Notes under the pieces: generated by a model
What the model saw: the letters and a program-made list of their open reading frames with translations, nothing else
What the model was told of the DNA's origin: nothing
The model's database searches: none
In this document: one piece after another, positions 8,212 to 17,615 of the stretch
Numbering within the stretch: position 1 is the first letter of the stretch
Layout of the letters: each line of letters opens with the position of its first letter
Translations under genes and position numbers: made by a program
Assembly (NCBI RefSeq): GCF_014126615.1
Contig: NZ_CP059896.1
Coordinates: 2,924,501 to 2,988,500 of the forward strand
DNA from: Ciceribacter thiooxidans
Lineage (GTDB): Bacteria > Pseudomonadota > Alphaproteobacteria > Rhizobiales > Rhizobiaceae
Length of the DNA stretch: 64,000 nt
Reading direction: 5' to 3'

Positions 8212-9128
8212 GCGAAACGCTTGCAACCTCGCTCGCGGTTGCGGGCAGACGCCGCTGGATCGCCGTATCCGCAATGATCGGGTCGGCCGCTTGCTGGGGC
8301 TTTGCGACCGTCATGTCCCGCGATCTCCTCGACACGATGTCATCGAGTGCGCTGCTGGTGGTTCAGCTGACGGCCAGCGTTGCCGCACTTCTGCTTCTCG
8401 CCATCCCGAATGCGCCCTGGCGATACCGCTCGAGCGGAATCGGACAGGCCGCCTTGATCGGCATCCTTGAACCGGGGCTCACCTATACGATCGGACTGGT
8501 CGGCCTTTCGCTCACCTCCGCCGACAGCGCATCTGTGATCAGTGCCTCCGAGCCCGTTCTGATCGTCTTGGTCGCCTGGCTGCTTCTGCGCCAACGCCCA
8601 TCACCGGCGCTTATCGGTTGCATCGGACTCGCGGTCGTCGGCCTGCTGTTGGTGTCCGGAGAGGCACTCCTGGAGCGTGGGCAGACAAGCTCGGTCGGAG
8701 ACAGTCTGATTGTGCTGGCGACGCTGTTTGCCGCAAGTTACGTGGTGTTGTCATCAAGGGTGACCGGAGATTTTCCCGCGGCTACACTCGCTTCCGCCCA
8801 GCAGATCGTCGGCCTGGCCTTCGCAATCGGTGTTTTTCTGATCGTGCAGAGCGCCGGTCTGGAGCGGCAGACCCTCACCGGGCTCTCACCCGGGGTACTC
8901 GCCTATGCGGCGCTTTCGGGCGTCGTCCAGTATGCTCTCGCCTTCTGGCTCTACCTGGTCGGCCTACGGTACCTCTCGCCGGCCGCCGCGGGCCTCTGGC
9001 TGACACTGGTGCCCGTTTTCGGCCTCGTTGGCGCCTATGTATGGCTGCATGAGGTTCCGACAGGGTGGATGATCGCCGGTGCGGCACTGATCATCGGAGC
9101 AGTCGTCACCGGCCGGTCTCAGGAATAG
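8208..9128 (+). CDS. EamA/DMT-family transporter
   Basis: Inner-membrane protein of 306 residues with about ten hydrophobic segments in two repeated EamA halves, typical of drug/metabolite exporters. The second half contains LRYLSPAAAGLWLTLVPVFG, characteristic of the family. The ATG at 8208 overlaps the marR-like stop. The substrate cannot be read from sequence; coupling to a MarR regulator suggests export of a toxic or signalling compound. It converges with the sensor kinase, 22 bp away. Confidence 0.88.
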   Translation: MSETLATSLAVAGRRRWIAVSAMIGSAACWGFATVMSRDLLDTMSSSALLVVQLTASVAALLLLAIPNAPWRYRSSGIGQAALIGILEPGLTYTIGLVGLSLTSADSASVISASEPVLIVLVAWLLLRQRPSPALIGCIGLAVVGLLLVSGEALLERGQTSSVGDSLIVLATLFAASYVVLSSRVTGDFPAATLASAQQIVGLAFAIGVFLIVQSAGLERQTLTGLSPGVLAYAALSGVVQYALAFWLYLVGLRYLSPAAAGLWLTLVPVFGLVGAYVWLHEVPTGWMIAGAALIIGAVVTGRSQE

Positions 9129-9150
9129 GAACGGTGCGGCACGCAGTCCC

Positions 9151-10890
9151 TCAGTGCCCGGGCTGACCGCTCTCGATCTCAAAGGCGCGGAAAGGCGCCT
9201 TCAGGATCCAGGTGATGCCGTCACGTCGATAGTCAAGCGCCACCTTGCCGCCGAACGCGCTGGCGGCATGGCGCTCGATGATCGTCGTGCCGAAACCGTG
9301 TCGATGCGGCTCCTCCACCGGAGGTCCGCCACTCTCCGCCCAGCAGATTTCGAGCATCGGCCCGAGATCGCCTTCGGCAATGTGCCACTTCACGAGAATT
9401 CGGCCGGTCGGTACCGAAAGAGCCCCATACTTCACCGAATTCGTCCCGAGTTCGTAGAACACAAGGCCGAGATTCTGCACGGCCTGAGTGTTGAGAGTGA
9501 AATCCCTGCCCACCAGGGTCACTCGGTCGCACGAGCCCGCGACGGTGGAAAGCTGAAGATTGAGGAGCTGCGACAACGGAATACCAACCCACTGTTCGCG
9601 CGCAAGCGCCTCGATGGAGCGCGCGAGGCCGGAAAGGCGCCCACTGATCGCTGCCTGAAACTCCTCCATGTTGCTGCTCTTGCGGGAGATTTGGCGCATC
9701 ATCGACTGCACGAGTGTAAGGATGTTCGTTGTCCGGTGGACCAGTTCGTTGAGAACCAGGTGAACGCGATCCTCCGCCTGATGCCGGTCGAAGGATGCAT
9801 TGGAGAGTGCGAAAGCGACCTGGTTCGCTTCGGTAATCTTCGTCATCACCGGAGAAACGATTTCCCCTTCACCGATCTGTTCGGCCATCGCGGAGATCTG
9901 CCTCACCGAGCGGCGCAGCTGCTGGGCAACCGCCCAGGCAACCAGAAGACTGACGACCAAAAGGATCGAGCTGCCAAAAAAGAGACGGCGCCAGGTGCTC
10001 ATGAGCGTTTCTTGCGCGGAGGAGATCGGCCCCCAGGTGACCGTTCGCCAACTCCAGCCCGGAATGCGGTAATAACCGACCAGCGTCTGCGGATCCGACC
10101 GTGGTACGACCGCGCTGTCGTTGCCCCCGGTCATCACGTCCACCATTTCCTTCGGAAACGGCGTTCCGGATGGCTGATTGCCCGGCCCGCTCGACACCAC
10201 GACGTCGCCATCGGCATCGATGATCGCCGACGACCAACCGGGTGGCAGTGCGTCCGTCGCCGTCATGCTCGACAGGTCCCCGGCGTCCTGGGCGAGGATC
10301 ATCGCCGCGGCATTCGGTGACTGCTCGCGTGTCAACGGCATGGTGACGTTGAAGACCCACCGCTGGCTCGTCGCTCCGAAGAAGATATCCGAGACCTCGA
10401 TCTGTCCGGACGAGAGCGCGGACTGCAGCGCGGGGATGTTGGACATCCGCTGCAGGGGCTTGCCGGGCGCGACGCGGGTATTCATGAGTTGCTCGCCCTG
10501 CCTGTCGACGAGCAGGAGATAAAGCGAACTCGCCCGCAGGCTCGATGCGGTTCGGTCCTGAAAGGCGACGAGATCTCCCGACTTCAATTCGGGTGACGTC
10601 GACAACAACCGCAAGGTGGTGGCCATTTCCTGGAGTCGACGTTCGACGCTACGGCCGATCACCTGCGCATCCTGAGCCGTTTCCCGACGCAAGGTTGCCC
10701 GTTCTCCGTTCTCGAGCTGCACGAGCAGAAAGATCACGAAGCCGAGGAACGGCAAAACGGTAAGCGCCGCCATCGCCATGAGATAGACACCAAGCGACGT
10801 CGTTGGAAAAATTCGGGAAAAACCGCCTGCAGCCCTAGATCGTGCTGCCGACGTTCCAGGAAACGTAAGCAACACCGTACGCCATGACAT
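9151..10890 (-). CDS. Membrane sensor histidine kinase, HWE/HisKA_2 type
   Basis: A 579-residue sensor kinase. TM1 is about residues 35-58. An extracytoplasmic domain of about 240 residues (Cache-like pattern) follows, then TM2 (FGSSILLVVSLLVAWAVA), HAMP, and an HWE/HisKA_2 kinase core. The phospho-acceptor is His385 (NELVHRTTNIL). The ATPase N box reads YELGTNSVKYGA, and HGFGTTIIERHA corresponds to the G region. HWE kinases often feed the alphaproteobacterial general stress response; that link is inference, although the divergent SDR operon carries a stress-type promoter. The frame is open to 11124, but the ATG at 10890 follows AAAGGGCGAGG and gives a sensible N-terminus. No response regulator is adjacent. 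Confidence 0.88.
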   Translation of the reverse strand: MSWRTVLLTFPGTSAARSRAAGGFSRIFPTTSLGVYLMAMAALTVLPFLGFVIFLLVQLENGERATLRRETAQDAQVIGRSVERRLQEMATTLRLLSTSPELKSGDLVAFQDRTASSLRASSLYLLLVDRQGEQLMNTRVAPGKPLQRMSNIPALQSALSSGQIEVSDIFFGATSQRWVFNVTMPLTREQSPNAAAMILAQDAGDLSSMTATDALPPGWSSAIIDADGDVVVSSGPGNQPSGTPFPKEMVDVMTGGNDSAVVPRSDPQTLVGYYRIPGWSWRTVTWGPISSAQETLMSTWRRLFFGSSILLVVSLLVAWAVAQQLRRSVRQISAMAEQIGEGEIVSPVMTKITEANQVAFALSNASFDRHQAEDRVHLVLNELVHRTTNILTLVQSMMRQISRKSSNMEEFQAAISGRLSGLARSIEALAREQWVGIPLSQLLNLQLSTVAGSCDRVTLVGRDFTLNTQAVQNLGLVFYELGTNSVKYGALSVPTGRILVKWHIAEGDLGPMLEICWAESGGPPVEEPHRHGFGTTIIERHAASAFGGKVALDYRRDGITWILKAPFRAFEIESGQPGH

Positions 10891-10968
10891 CCTCGCCCTT
10901 TCTCCAGCCCCAAGTATTAGTGATAACGCACGTTCTTGCCACTGCCAACCGCCACACGGCCAAGTTTT

Positions 10969-10994
10969 GGAACAATTGCCTCGACCGGGCGGTT
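10969..10994 (+). promoter_or_regulatory. Candidate ECF (RpoE2/EcfG-type) promoter of the SDR-BON-DUF4334 operon
   Basis: GGAAC at 10969-10973, 19 nt, TT at 10993-10994, about 78 nt before the SDR start codon. SDRs and BON proteins of this kind are common general-stress genes in rhizobia, which supports the reading. The motif alone is weak. Confidence 0.42.
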
Positions 10995-11978
10995 CGACCG
11001 CACAGCGAGGCGATCGTTGGACCGATTCGCCGATATCCGGAAACTCCCGACGATGAAGGAAGGGCAGAGCAATGGACGAAATCTCCGGCGACAGAACCCG
11101 CACAGCGGATGAGCAGCGTGACATCCAGAAGGAGGTAGAAAGCGCCGACGCGCGCCATGGAAAGTCGAAAGGTGGCGGCGCAGTCCAGGCAGGAGCGCGA
11201 CGTTATCCGGAACCACCGTTTCCGCCACAGCACGAGCCGAAGCCCGGCATGGAGTACCGTCTCGATCCGCCGCCGATGTACGATGCTCCCTTCTACAAAG
11301 GTTCCGGCAAGCTCGACGGCATGGTCGCCGTGATCACGGGCGGCGACTCAGGGATCGGGCGGGCCGTCGCAATCCTCTTCGCCCGCGAGGGGGCCGACGT
11401 GACAATCTCGCATCTCGCCGAGGGCCGCGATGCAGATGAAACACGCCGCGCGGTCGAAGCCGAAGGGCGCCGTTGCCTCGTCAGCCGGGGGGATGTCCGC
11501 GATCCCGACTATTGCAGACAGGTGATCGAGGAAACTGTCAGGACGTTCGGCAAGGTCGACATTCTCGTCAACAACGCCGCCTTCCAGGTGCACTCGAAGA
11601 CGATCGAGGATCTCTCGATCGAGCACTTCGACATGACGATCAAGACGAACCTCTACGGCTACTTCTACATGGCCAAGGCGGCCGCACCGCATCTCAAGGA
11701 AGGCTCCTCGATCATCAATACGGGCTCCGTCGTGGGACTTATGGGAAGTGCCGCACTTCTCGACTATTCCATGACAAAGGGCGGAATACATTCTTTCACG
11801 CGTGCCCTCGCCTCCAACCTGGTAAGTCGGGGCATACGCGTCAACGCGGTGGCTCCCGGTCCGGTCTGGACACCGCTCAACCCGTCCGACAAGCAGGCCG
11901 AACAGGTTTCGCAGTTCGGCTCCAAAGTGCCGATGAAACGGTAATCCTCCCCGTTTTAACGGGGTTCAGCGGTAGAAT

Positions 11979-12764
11979 TCACGCGGCCATTTTCAGTTTC
12001 TGAGCGGGTGTGATGCCGCCAATGCCCATGTTGGGCCGTTCGTGGTTATATGTCCAAAGCCACTCTGTGGCGATCTCTTGCACCTCCGTTATGCTGTCAA
12101 AAATATACAGATCAAGCCATTCGTGCCGGACCGTTCGATTGTAGCGCTCGACATAGGCGTTCTGCTGCGGCTTGCCGGGCTGGATGTAATTCAATGCGAT
12201 TCCCTGTGTTTCTGCCCATTCGATGAGCGTCGAACTGACATATTCCGGGCCGTTATCAACCCTGATCGACAGCGGCTTTCCCCGCCATTCGATGATCTGG
12301 TTGAGACTGCGCACGACCCGTTCGGCGGGTAGCGAGAAGTCGACCTCGATGCCCAGACCTTCACGGTTGAAGTCATCCAGCACATTCAAGAGCCTGAACT
12401 GGCGGCCGTCTGCCAGGCGGTCCGCCATGAAGTCCATCGACCAGACCATATTCGGCGCATCCGGCACCGCCAGTTCATCCGGCTTCTCCCGCTTCAACCG
12501 CCGACGAGGCTTGATCCTGAGGTTCAGTTCAAGCTCCCGGTAGATGCGGTAGACACGCTTATGGTTCCAGCGATGTCCCTGGACATTGCGCAGGTGAAGG
12601 TAGCACAGGCCGAAACCCCACGTCTTCTTCACCTTCACAAGCCCAAGCAACAGATCGGCGATCCGTTCGTTGTCGGCATTGCGCTGAGGGCTATACCGAT
12701 AACAGGTCTCGCTGACGCCAAACGTCCTGCATGCCAGCGCTATGCTCACACCGCCTTGCGCCAC
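11979..12764 (-). CDS. IS3-family transposase OrfB (DDE integrase core)
   Basis: Catalytic part of the transposase. The retroviral-integrase-like core shows the first Asp in [10 protein letters not shown], the second in RVDNGPEY and the Glu in [11 protein letters not shown]. An HTH_21-like segment precedes the core. The first codon of the separate frame is GTG, but the same frame continues upstream to the slippery run at 12806-12812. The main product is therefore probably the OrfAB fusion made by -1 frameshifting rather than OrfB alone. It ends inside the left end of the element. Confidence 0.93.
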   Translation of the reverse strand: MAQGGVSIALACRTFGVSETCYRYSPQRNADNERIADLLLGLVKVKKTWGFGLCYLHLRNVQGHRWNHKRVYRIYRELELNLRIKPRRRLKREKPDELAVPDAPNMVWSMDFMADRLADGRQFRLLNVLDDFNREGLGIEVDFSLPAERVVRSLNQIIEWRGKPLSIRVDNGPEYVSSTLIEWAETQGIALNYIQPGKPQQNAYVERYNRTVRHEWLDLYIFDSITEVQEIATEWLWTYNHERPNMGIGGITPAQKLKMAA

Positions 12765-12802
12765 TGCTTTCTCGGCCAGCTCCCGGCGCTGAGATGGCCG
12801 CG

Positions 12803-13066
12803 TTATTTTTTTCCGAGAGCCTCCTTCAGCAGATCGGCCTGCATGCTCAAGTCCGCATACATCCGTTTCAATCGTCGGTTCTCTTCCTCAAGAGCCTTCA
12901 TCTGGCTCATCATCGAGGCGTCCATGCCGCCATACTTCGCACGCCATTTGTAAAAACTGGCGGTGCTGATGCCATGCTCCCTGCAAAGGTCAGGCACCGG
13001 CATTCCACCTTCCGCCTGGCGCAACACGGCCATGATCTGGGCTTCGCTAAATCGGCTCTTCTTCAT
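12803..13066 (-). CDS. IS3-family transposase OrfA (HTH_Tnp_1)
   Basis: An 87-residue DNA-binding protein. The helix-turn-helix ([19 protein letters not shown] to [10 protein letters not shown]) is followed by a leucine-zipper-like coiled coil ([19 protein letters not shown]). The ATG at 13066 has a GGAG site 8 nt upstream. It terminates at TAA right after seven A residues, where a -1 shift would continue into OrfB. OrfA alone usually regulates transposition, whereas the fusion catalyses it. Confidence 0.92.
   Translation of the reverse strand: MKKSRFSEAQIMAVLRQAEGGMPVPDLCREHGISTASFYKWRAKYGGMDASMMSQMKALEEENRRLKRMYADLSMQADLLKEALGKK
12806..12812 (-). other. Programmed -1 frameshift slippery run in the IS
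   Basis: A7 on the minus strand directly before the OrfA stop codon. Shifting back one base there reads [19 protein letters not shown] straight into OrfB, which is how IS3-family elements make OrfAB. I did not model any stimulatory downstream structure. Confidence 0.75.
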
Positions 13067-13318
13067 CGAAATCTCCTCGAGCATCTTGCCGAGAAAATTC
13101 TACTTTTAAAGCCCTTTATTCACGGGGAGGATTACCAAACGTCCCGCACAACCGGAAGAGCTGGCACCGGCCTACGTCTTTCTCGCCTCGCCACAATGCT
13201 CGAGCTACATCACCGGAGAGATCCTGCCGGTCATCGGCGGCTACTGACATCGGCTGAACAAACGCGTCCGCCATGCGTTCTTCGTCAGGTGGCTCGGAAG
13301 GAAGACAGGAGGCGCGAC

Positions 13319-13609
13319 ATGGTTTTCAAACCGCAGCGTTTTTTCGGAGAGAAGCCGGAGGTGGAAATCGAATTCAGTGATCGCGAACCGCTGGAAACGG
13401 CGGTGGCGCGATTGCTCGCCGTCAGTGACGGCGTCGACGCGAGCGATATCTCGGTGACCGTCACCGGAAGTGCGGTTTTTCTCTCCGGCGGCGTCACCTG
13501 GCCGGAGGAAATCGACCGCGCGGTCGAGATCGCCCTTTCCGTTCCAGGCGTTGAAAAGGTCGATGCCGATCTCGCGGCTGAATATGCGCGCAAACCCGAC
13601 GACGTCTGA
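13319..13609 (+). CDS. BON-domain protein
   Basis: A 96-residue protein whose second half is a BON domain (alpha-beta fold with the central Gly in VTVTGSAVFLSGGVTW and the ending VPGVEKVDADL). These domains bind membranes or ligands and are frequent in envelope-stress and osmotic-stress proteins. No signal peptide is obvious, so it may be cytoplasmic or peripheral. AGGAGG lies just upstream of the ATG at 13319. It follows the broken SDR gene by 71 nt and precedes the DUF4334 gene by 17 nt, suggesting one stress operon now interrupted by the IS. Confidence 0.8.
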   Translation: MVFKPQRFFGEKPEVEIEFSDREPLETAVARLLAVSDGVDASDISVTVTGSAVFLSGGVTWPEEIDRAVEIALSVPGVEKVDADLAAEYARKPDDV

Positions 13610-13626
13610 GCGTCAGGGGGCGCGCT

Positions 13627-14322
13627 GTGACAGGCTACATACGAGTCGACGGCTGGCATCCGGCAGTGACGAGTGGAACGCAAATGCGCGAGCACGGCAC
13701 TGCCGAAGCTTCTGTTGCCCCGGCAAGTAGACCGGTAGCGCCCTCCTGGCTCGTCGACTGGGAGGACCGTGCGATCTCGACACGGTTGGCGCTCGGTCAT
13801 TTCGATGGTCTGGGGGCGGTGGAAGAAGCGGAAATGTTGGGCCGCTGGCACGGTCGGGACTTACCGACCGGCCATCCACTCGACGGCGTGCTCGGGGCAC
13901 TTTCCTGGTTCGGCAAGGATTTCCGCTCCTGCGAAGATGTCGACCCCCTGCTCTTCCGCCGCCGGAGCGGAAAGCTCTTTGCACTCGATCCCGCCTGCAT
14001 TCCCCTCCGACATGTTCAACGCCGCCCGCGGCTGTGGTTCGGCACGGTTTCCGCGGAACTCTTCCGTCGCTTCGGTCATCTCCTCGCCACCCGTCGTCCG
14101 ACCGCACGGTTGCGGAGCCTCGCTTTCCGGGGCGTCGTCAGCGCGGCGATGATCTATGACTCGCTTCCGGTGATCGACTGTTTCCGGCGGATCGACGCAA
14201 CACGCGTCCTCGGCCTGATGGATCTGCGTGGCATCGAACAACCGTTCTTCTTCCTTCTCCGGCGGGAGGCTGATGCCGGCGCTGCGCCGGTACGCTACGG
14301 AGACACAGGCCCCGCCATCTGA
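13627..14322 (+). CDS. GXWXG/DUF4334-family protein
   Basis: About 231 residues. It has the GXWXG motif (LGRWHGRDLPTGHPLDG) and, in the second half, the DUF4334 core (FRGVVSAAMIYDSLPVIDCF, then FFLLRR). The biochemical role of the family is unknown to me. The GTG at 13627 has a strong AGGGGG site and is used here; an ATG at 13684 (MREHGTAEA) is the alternative. It is probably the last gene of the SDR-BON operon, and the IS insertion may reduce its expression. Confidence 0.78.
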   Translation: MTGYIRVDGWHPAVTSGTQMREHGTAEASVAPASRPVAPSWLVDWEDRAISTRLALGHFDGLGAVEEAEMLGRWHGRDLPTGHPLDGVLGALSWFGKDFRSCEDVDPLLFRRRSGKLFALDPACIPLRHVQRRPRLWFGTVSAELFRRFGHLLATRRPTARLRSLAFRGVVSAAMIYDSLPVIDCFRRIDATRVLGLMDLRGIEQPFFFLLRREADAGAAPVRYGDTGPAI

Positions 14323-14468
14323 ATTCCGCCCGATTTTCGCAGCATGGGGAAGAGGCATTGCCCGCGGGGGCCGCCGGAAGCCATTGCAATCTCCGCGAGA
14401 TTCTGCTGAAGCTTGCCGCAGCGGACGTCAGGAATGCCGGCGATTTCCAAGAGTGCCAGGGGGATGAT

Positions 14469-16181
14469 TTGACTGCCACATTGCGAGAGACGCGACTCCC
14501 CCTGGTTGCCGCGGCCTTGAGGCAAACCAGAGCCGCCTTCGTCGGCATCGTCGCCCTCAGTGCCGTGACCAACATCCTGATGCTCACCGGACCGCTGTTC
14601 ATGATGCAGGTCTACGACCGCGTTCTGGCGAGCCGCAGCGTGCCGACGCTCGTGGCACTCTCGCTGCTCGCCGTCACGCTCTACCTGTTCCAGGCGCTGT
14701 TCGAGGTCATTCGTTCGCGGATCCTCACACAGATCGGCCAGCGGCTCGAAGAGGAGCTCGGCAGGCCCGCCTTCGACGCTGTGCTGAAGCTGCCGCTTCG
14801 GCTTTCGAAGAAGGAAAGCGTGCCGCAACCGTTGCGTGACCTCGATCAGTTGCGCGGCTTCATGAGCGGCCAAGGGCCGATCGCGATCGCCGACCTGCCG
14901 TGGCTGCCGCTGTACCTCGTCATCCTCTTTCTCTTTCATCCGTATTTCGGTTGGTTGGCCGTCGCGGGTGCCATCGTGCTGATCGTGCTGACCCTCACCA
15001 GCGAGGTGATGCTGCGGGAACCGATGCGGCTCCTGTCGCTGCTGGCGGCAAGACGCTCCGACTACCTGGAAGCCGGACGGCGCAACGCCGAGGTCCTGCA
15101 GGCGATGGGCATGCGCGAAGCCTACGCCGCCCGCTGGAACGCGACGAACGCAGACTTCATCGACAAGCAGCGACGGGCCGGCGACGTCACCAGCTCCTTC
15201 TCCGCCGCCTCCAAGATCTTCCGGCTCGCACTCCAGTCAGGCGTTCTGGCGCTCGGTGCCTGGCTTGCGATCCTCCAGCTCGCGTCTCCCGGTGCGATGA
15301 TCGCCGCCTCCATCCTGACCTCGCGGGCGCTGGCGCCTATCGAGATGGTGATCGGTCAGTGGCGCGGCTTTGTGAACGCCCGTCAGGCGCGCCGCAGGCT
15401 CGAAGAGGTGCTGGAACGTCTGAAAGCCGGCGCTTCACCAATGGCGCTGCCGGCGCCAAAGCAGACGATCACGGCAGTGGCGCTCACTGCCGTCGCGCCG
15501 GGCACCACGGCGATCATCGTCCGGGACGTCGGCTTCGAGCTCAAAGCCGGCCAAGGACTCGGAATTATCGGACCCAGCGGCTCCGGCAAGTCGACGCTTG
15601 CACGCGTTCTCGTCGGCGTTTGGCCGGCGGCCCGCGGAACGGTGCGCCTCGACGGCGCCGAACTCGCCCAATGGGATCCCGAGGCGCTCGGCTCCTCGAT
15701 CGGCTACCTGCCGCAGGACGTCGAGCTCTTCGACGGCACGATCGCCGAGAACATCGCCCGCTTCGCGCCGCACGCCAAACCGGAAGCGATCATCGATGCC
15801 GCGACGATGGCCGGCGCCCACAGCCTCATCCTTTCGATGCCCGACGGCTACGACACGCGCATCGGTGCCGGCGGCGCGATCCTCTCGGCCGGTCAGCGCC
15901 AGCGCATAGGACTTGCCCGCGCCCTCTACGGCATGCCTTTCCTCATCGTTCTCGACGAGCCGAATGCCAGCCTCGACGCCGAAGGGGAAGCCGCCCTCAC
16001 CAATGCCATCATCGCCGCCCGCAAGGCGGGCTCGGTCGTTGTCGTCATCGCCCACCGCCCGAGCGCGCTTGCCGCCGTCGATCATGTCCTCGTGCTCAAT
16101 GAAGGACGGATGGTCGCCTTCGGTCCGCGGGACGAAGTCCTGCGCAAGACCACGGTTCGCGCCGTTTCGGAGAATTCATGA
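14469..16181 (+). CDS. Type I secretion ABC transporter (permease-ATPase, PrsD-like)
   Basis: Exporter half-transporter of about 570 residues. Five or six membrane helices occupy roughly residues 15-290. The ATPase follows, with Walker A GPSGSGKST (near residue 368), signature LSAGQRQRIGLARAL, Walker B FLIVLDEP and the H-loop IAHRPS. No C39 peptidase domain is present, so the substrate would carry a C-terminal, uncleaved signal. The frame is open from 14358; I prefer TTG at 14469, preceded by GGGGGA, because it puts the start just before the first membrane helix region. The stop overlaps the HlyD gene by 4 nt. No RTX-type substrate or TolC is nearby. Confidence 0.88.
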   Translation: MTATLRETRLPLVAAALRQTRAAFVGIVALSAVTNILMLTGPLFMMQVYDRVLASRSVPTLVALSLLAVTLYLFQALFEVIRSRILTQIGQRLEEELGRPAFDAVLKLPLRLSKKESVPQPLRDLDQLRGFMSGQGPIAIADLPWLPLYLVILFLFHPYFGWLAVAGAIVLIVLTLTSEVMLREPMRLLSLLAARRSDYLEAGRRNAEVLQAMGMREAYAARWNATNADFIDKQRRAGDVTSSFSAASKIFRLALQSGVLALGAWLAILQLASPGAMIAASILTSRALAPIEMVIGQWRGFVNARQARRRLEEVLERLKAGASPMALPAPKQTITAVALTAVAPGTTAIIVRDVGFELKAGQGLGIIGPSGSGKSTLARVLVGVWPAARGTVRLDGAELAQWDPEALGSSIGYLPQDVELFDGTIAENIARFAPHAKPEAIIDAATMAGAHSLILSMPDGYDTRIGAGGAILSAGQRQRIGLARALYGMPFLIVLDEPNASLDAEGEAALTNAIIAARKAGSVVVVIAHRPSALAAVDHVLVLNEGRMVAFGPRDEVLRKTTVRAVSENS

Positions 16182-17491
16182 CAGACAGTCCGCGCAAGAG
16201 CCGGGCCTCCCGCTCCATCGCCCGTTCCATGACCGTCGCCGTTGCGGCGATCGCGGTGCTCGTCCTCGGGATCGGAGGCTGGGCCGCGACCAGCAAGCTC
16301 GCCGGCGCCGTGGTCGCACCGGGCATGGTGGTCGTCGAAGGCAACGTCAAGCTGGTGCAGCACCGCAGCGGCGGCATTGTCGGCGAAATCCGCGTCAAGA
16401 ACGGCACCCGGGTCGCCGCCGGCGATCTCCTCATCCGCCTCGACGACACCATCACGCGCGCCAACCTCGCGGTCATCACCAAGCAGATCGACCAGCTGAC
16501 TGCCCGCCGCATGCGGCTTGCCGCCGAACGCGACGAGGCCGCGGAGGTCATGGTGCCGGACGAGCTGAAGGCGCGGCTTTCCGAGCCGGAGGTCGCCGAC
16601 TACGTGAAGGCAGAGGAGGCCTTGTTCAAGGCCCGCAAGCGCACGATCGAGGGCCAGAAGGCGCAGCTTGGCGAACGGATCGACCAGATCCGGCAGGAAT
16701 CGGAAGGGCTCGTTGCCCGGCGTGCCGCCAAGGACGACGAGCTGAAACTCATCGAGGAGGAACTGGCGGGCGTCGTCCAGCTGCACGAAAAACAACTCAC
16801 CCCGTTCTCGCAGGTTGCGGCGCTCCAGCGCGTGAAAGCGCAGCTTGCCGGCGAACGGGGCCAGCTCACCTCCGACATCGCGCGTGCGGCAACCCGCATC
16901 ACCGAAACCGAACTGCAGATCCTGCAGCTCGATCAGGATCGGCGCGCCGAGGTGCTGACGGAACTCAGGGACATAGAGAACAAGCTCGCCGAGCTCGCCG
17001 AACAGCGGGTGGCGGCTCTCGATGAGCTGAAACGCGTGAACATTCTGGCGCCGCAGGATGGGCTCGTGCATGAGCTCGCCGTGCACACGATCGGCGGAGT
17101 GATCACACCGGGCGAGACGATCATGCAGATCGTGCCGGTGAACGACGCTCTTGTGGTCGAGGCACGCGTACGCCCCTCCGACATCGACCAGCTGCATGCC
17201 GGCCAGCAGGCGGTCCTTCGCTTCTCCGCCTTCAACCAGCGCACGACGCCCGAACTCTTCGGGACGGTCGAGACGATCGGCGCCAATCTGAGTGCGAGCA
17301 AGGAAACGGGCGAAACCTGGTACACGGTGCGCATCGACATGTCGCGGGAGGAAATCGCCAGGCTCGGGAACCTCGTCCTGCAATCGGGAATGCCGGTCGA
17401 GGCCTTCATCGAGACCGGCGAACGCACGGCACTTTCCTATCTGACGAAGCCGCTCGCCGACCAGATCGCCCGCGCCATGCGGGAGGACTGA
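16178..17491 (+). CDS. HlyD-family type I secretion periplasmic adaptor (PrsE-like)
   Basis: A 437-residue membrane-fusion protein. One N-terminal membrane anchor is at about residues 17-37. A lipoyl-like segment (HRSGGIVGEIRVKNGTRV) leads into a long coiled coil (residues 90-290), the second lipoyl half (VNILAPQDGLVHELAVHT) and a beta-barrel C-terminal domain. It would bridge the ABC transporter to an outer-membrane TolC-like channel encoded elsewhere. The ATGA overlap with the ATPase gene indicates translational coupling. Confidence 0.9.
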   Translation: MTDSPRKSRASRSIARSMTVAVAAIAVLVLGIGGWAATSKLAGAVVAPGMVVVEGNVKLVQHRSGGIVGEIRVKNGTRVAAGDLLIRLDDTITRANLAVITKQIDQLTARRMRLAAERDEAAEVMVPDELKARLSEPEVADYVKAEEALFKARKRTIEGQKAQLGERIDQIRQESEGLVARRAAKDDELKLIEEELAGVVQLHEKQLTPFSQVAALQRVKAQLAGERGQLTSDIARAATRITETELQILQLDQDRRAEVLTELRDIENKLAELAEQRVAALDELKRVNILAPQDGLVHELAVHTIGGVITPGETIMQIVPVNDALVVEARVRPSDIDQLHAGQQAVLRFSAFNQRTTPELFGTVETIGANLSASKETGETWYTVRIDMSREEIARLGNLVLQSGMPVEAFIETGERTALSYLTKPLADQIARAMRED

Positions 17492-17615
17492 GGCGGCAGG
17501 ATATCGGTTGCGCGGGGCTGCTCCCTGAGCGTCCGGATACGCCAAGTCACTGTCGTGCGATAGCGAGGTGAAACGCCGGCACCTGATACGTCAAATTTTC
17601 ATTTCTGAAGAAAAA

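Larger units (their letters stand above)
11940..13136 (-). mobile_element. Complete IS3-family insertion sequence (probably IS407 group), 1197 bp
   Basis: Both ends begin with the same 15 bp (GGTAATCCTCCCCGT) as terminal inverted repeats. The element is flanked by a 4-bp direct duplication AAAC, the length typical of the IS407 subgroup. It encodes overlapping orfA and orfB, read leftward, joined by a -1 slippery run. All three DDE residues and both ends are intact, so it looks recently active. A short hairpin (CCCCGT/ACGGGG, loop TTTA) lies just inside the left end at 11949-11964. Confidence 0.95.
11072..13247 (+). pseudogene. SDR-family oxidoreductase gene interrupted by an insertion sequence
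   Basis: Joining 11072-11939 to 13141-13247 restores a 324-residue short-chain dehydrogenase of the YghA/YdaD-like long type. It has a disordered N-terminal extension, a Rossmann motif (TGGDSGIG), NNAAF, a catalytic Ser...YSMTKGG pair, and the C-terminus ending YITGEILPVIGGY. The IS3-family element sits between the two copies of AAAC (11936-11939 and 13137-13140). The left end of the IS supplies an in-frame TAA straight after Arg290, so a 290-residue product lacking only the last 34 residues could still be made. Those residues normally help form the substrate and tetramer contact region, so activity is doubtful. AGGG precedes the ATG. The downstream BON and DUF4334 genes are separated from the promoter by the insertion. 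Confidence 0.93.
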
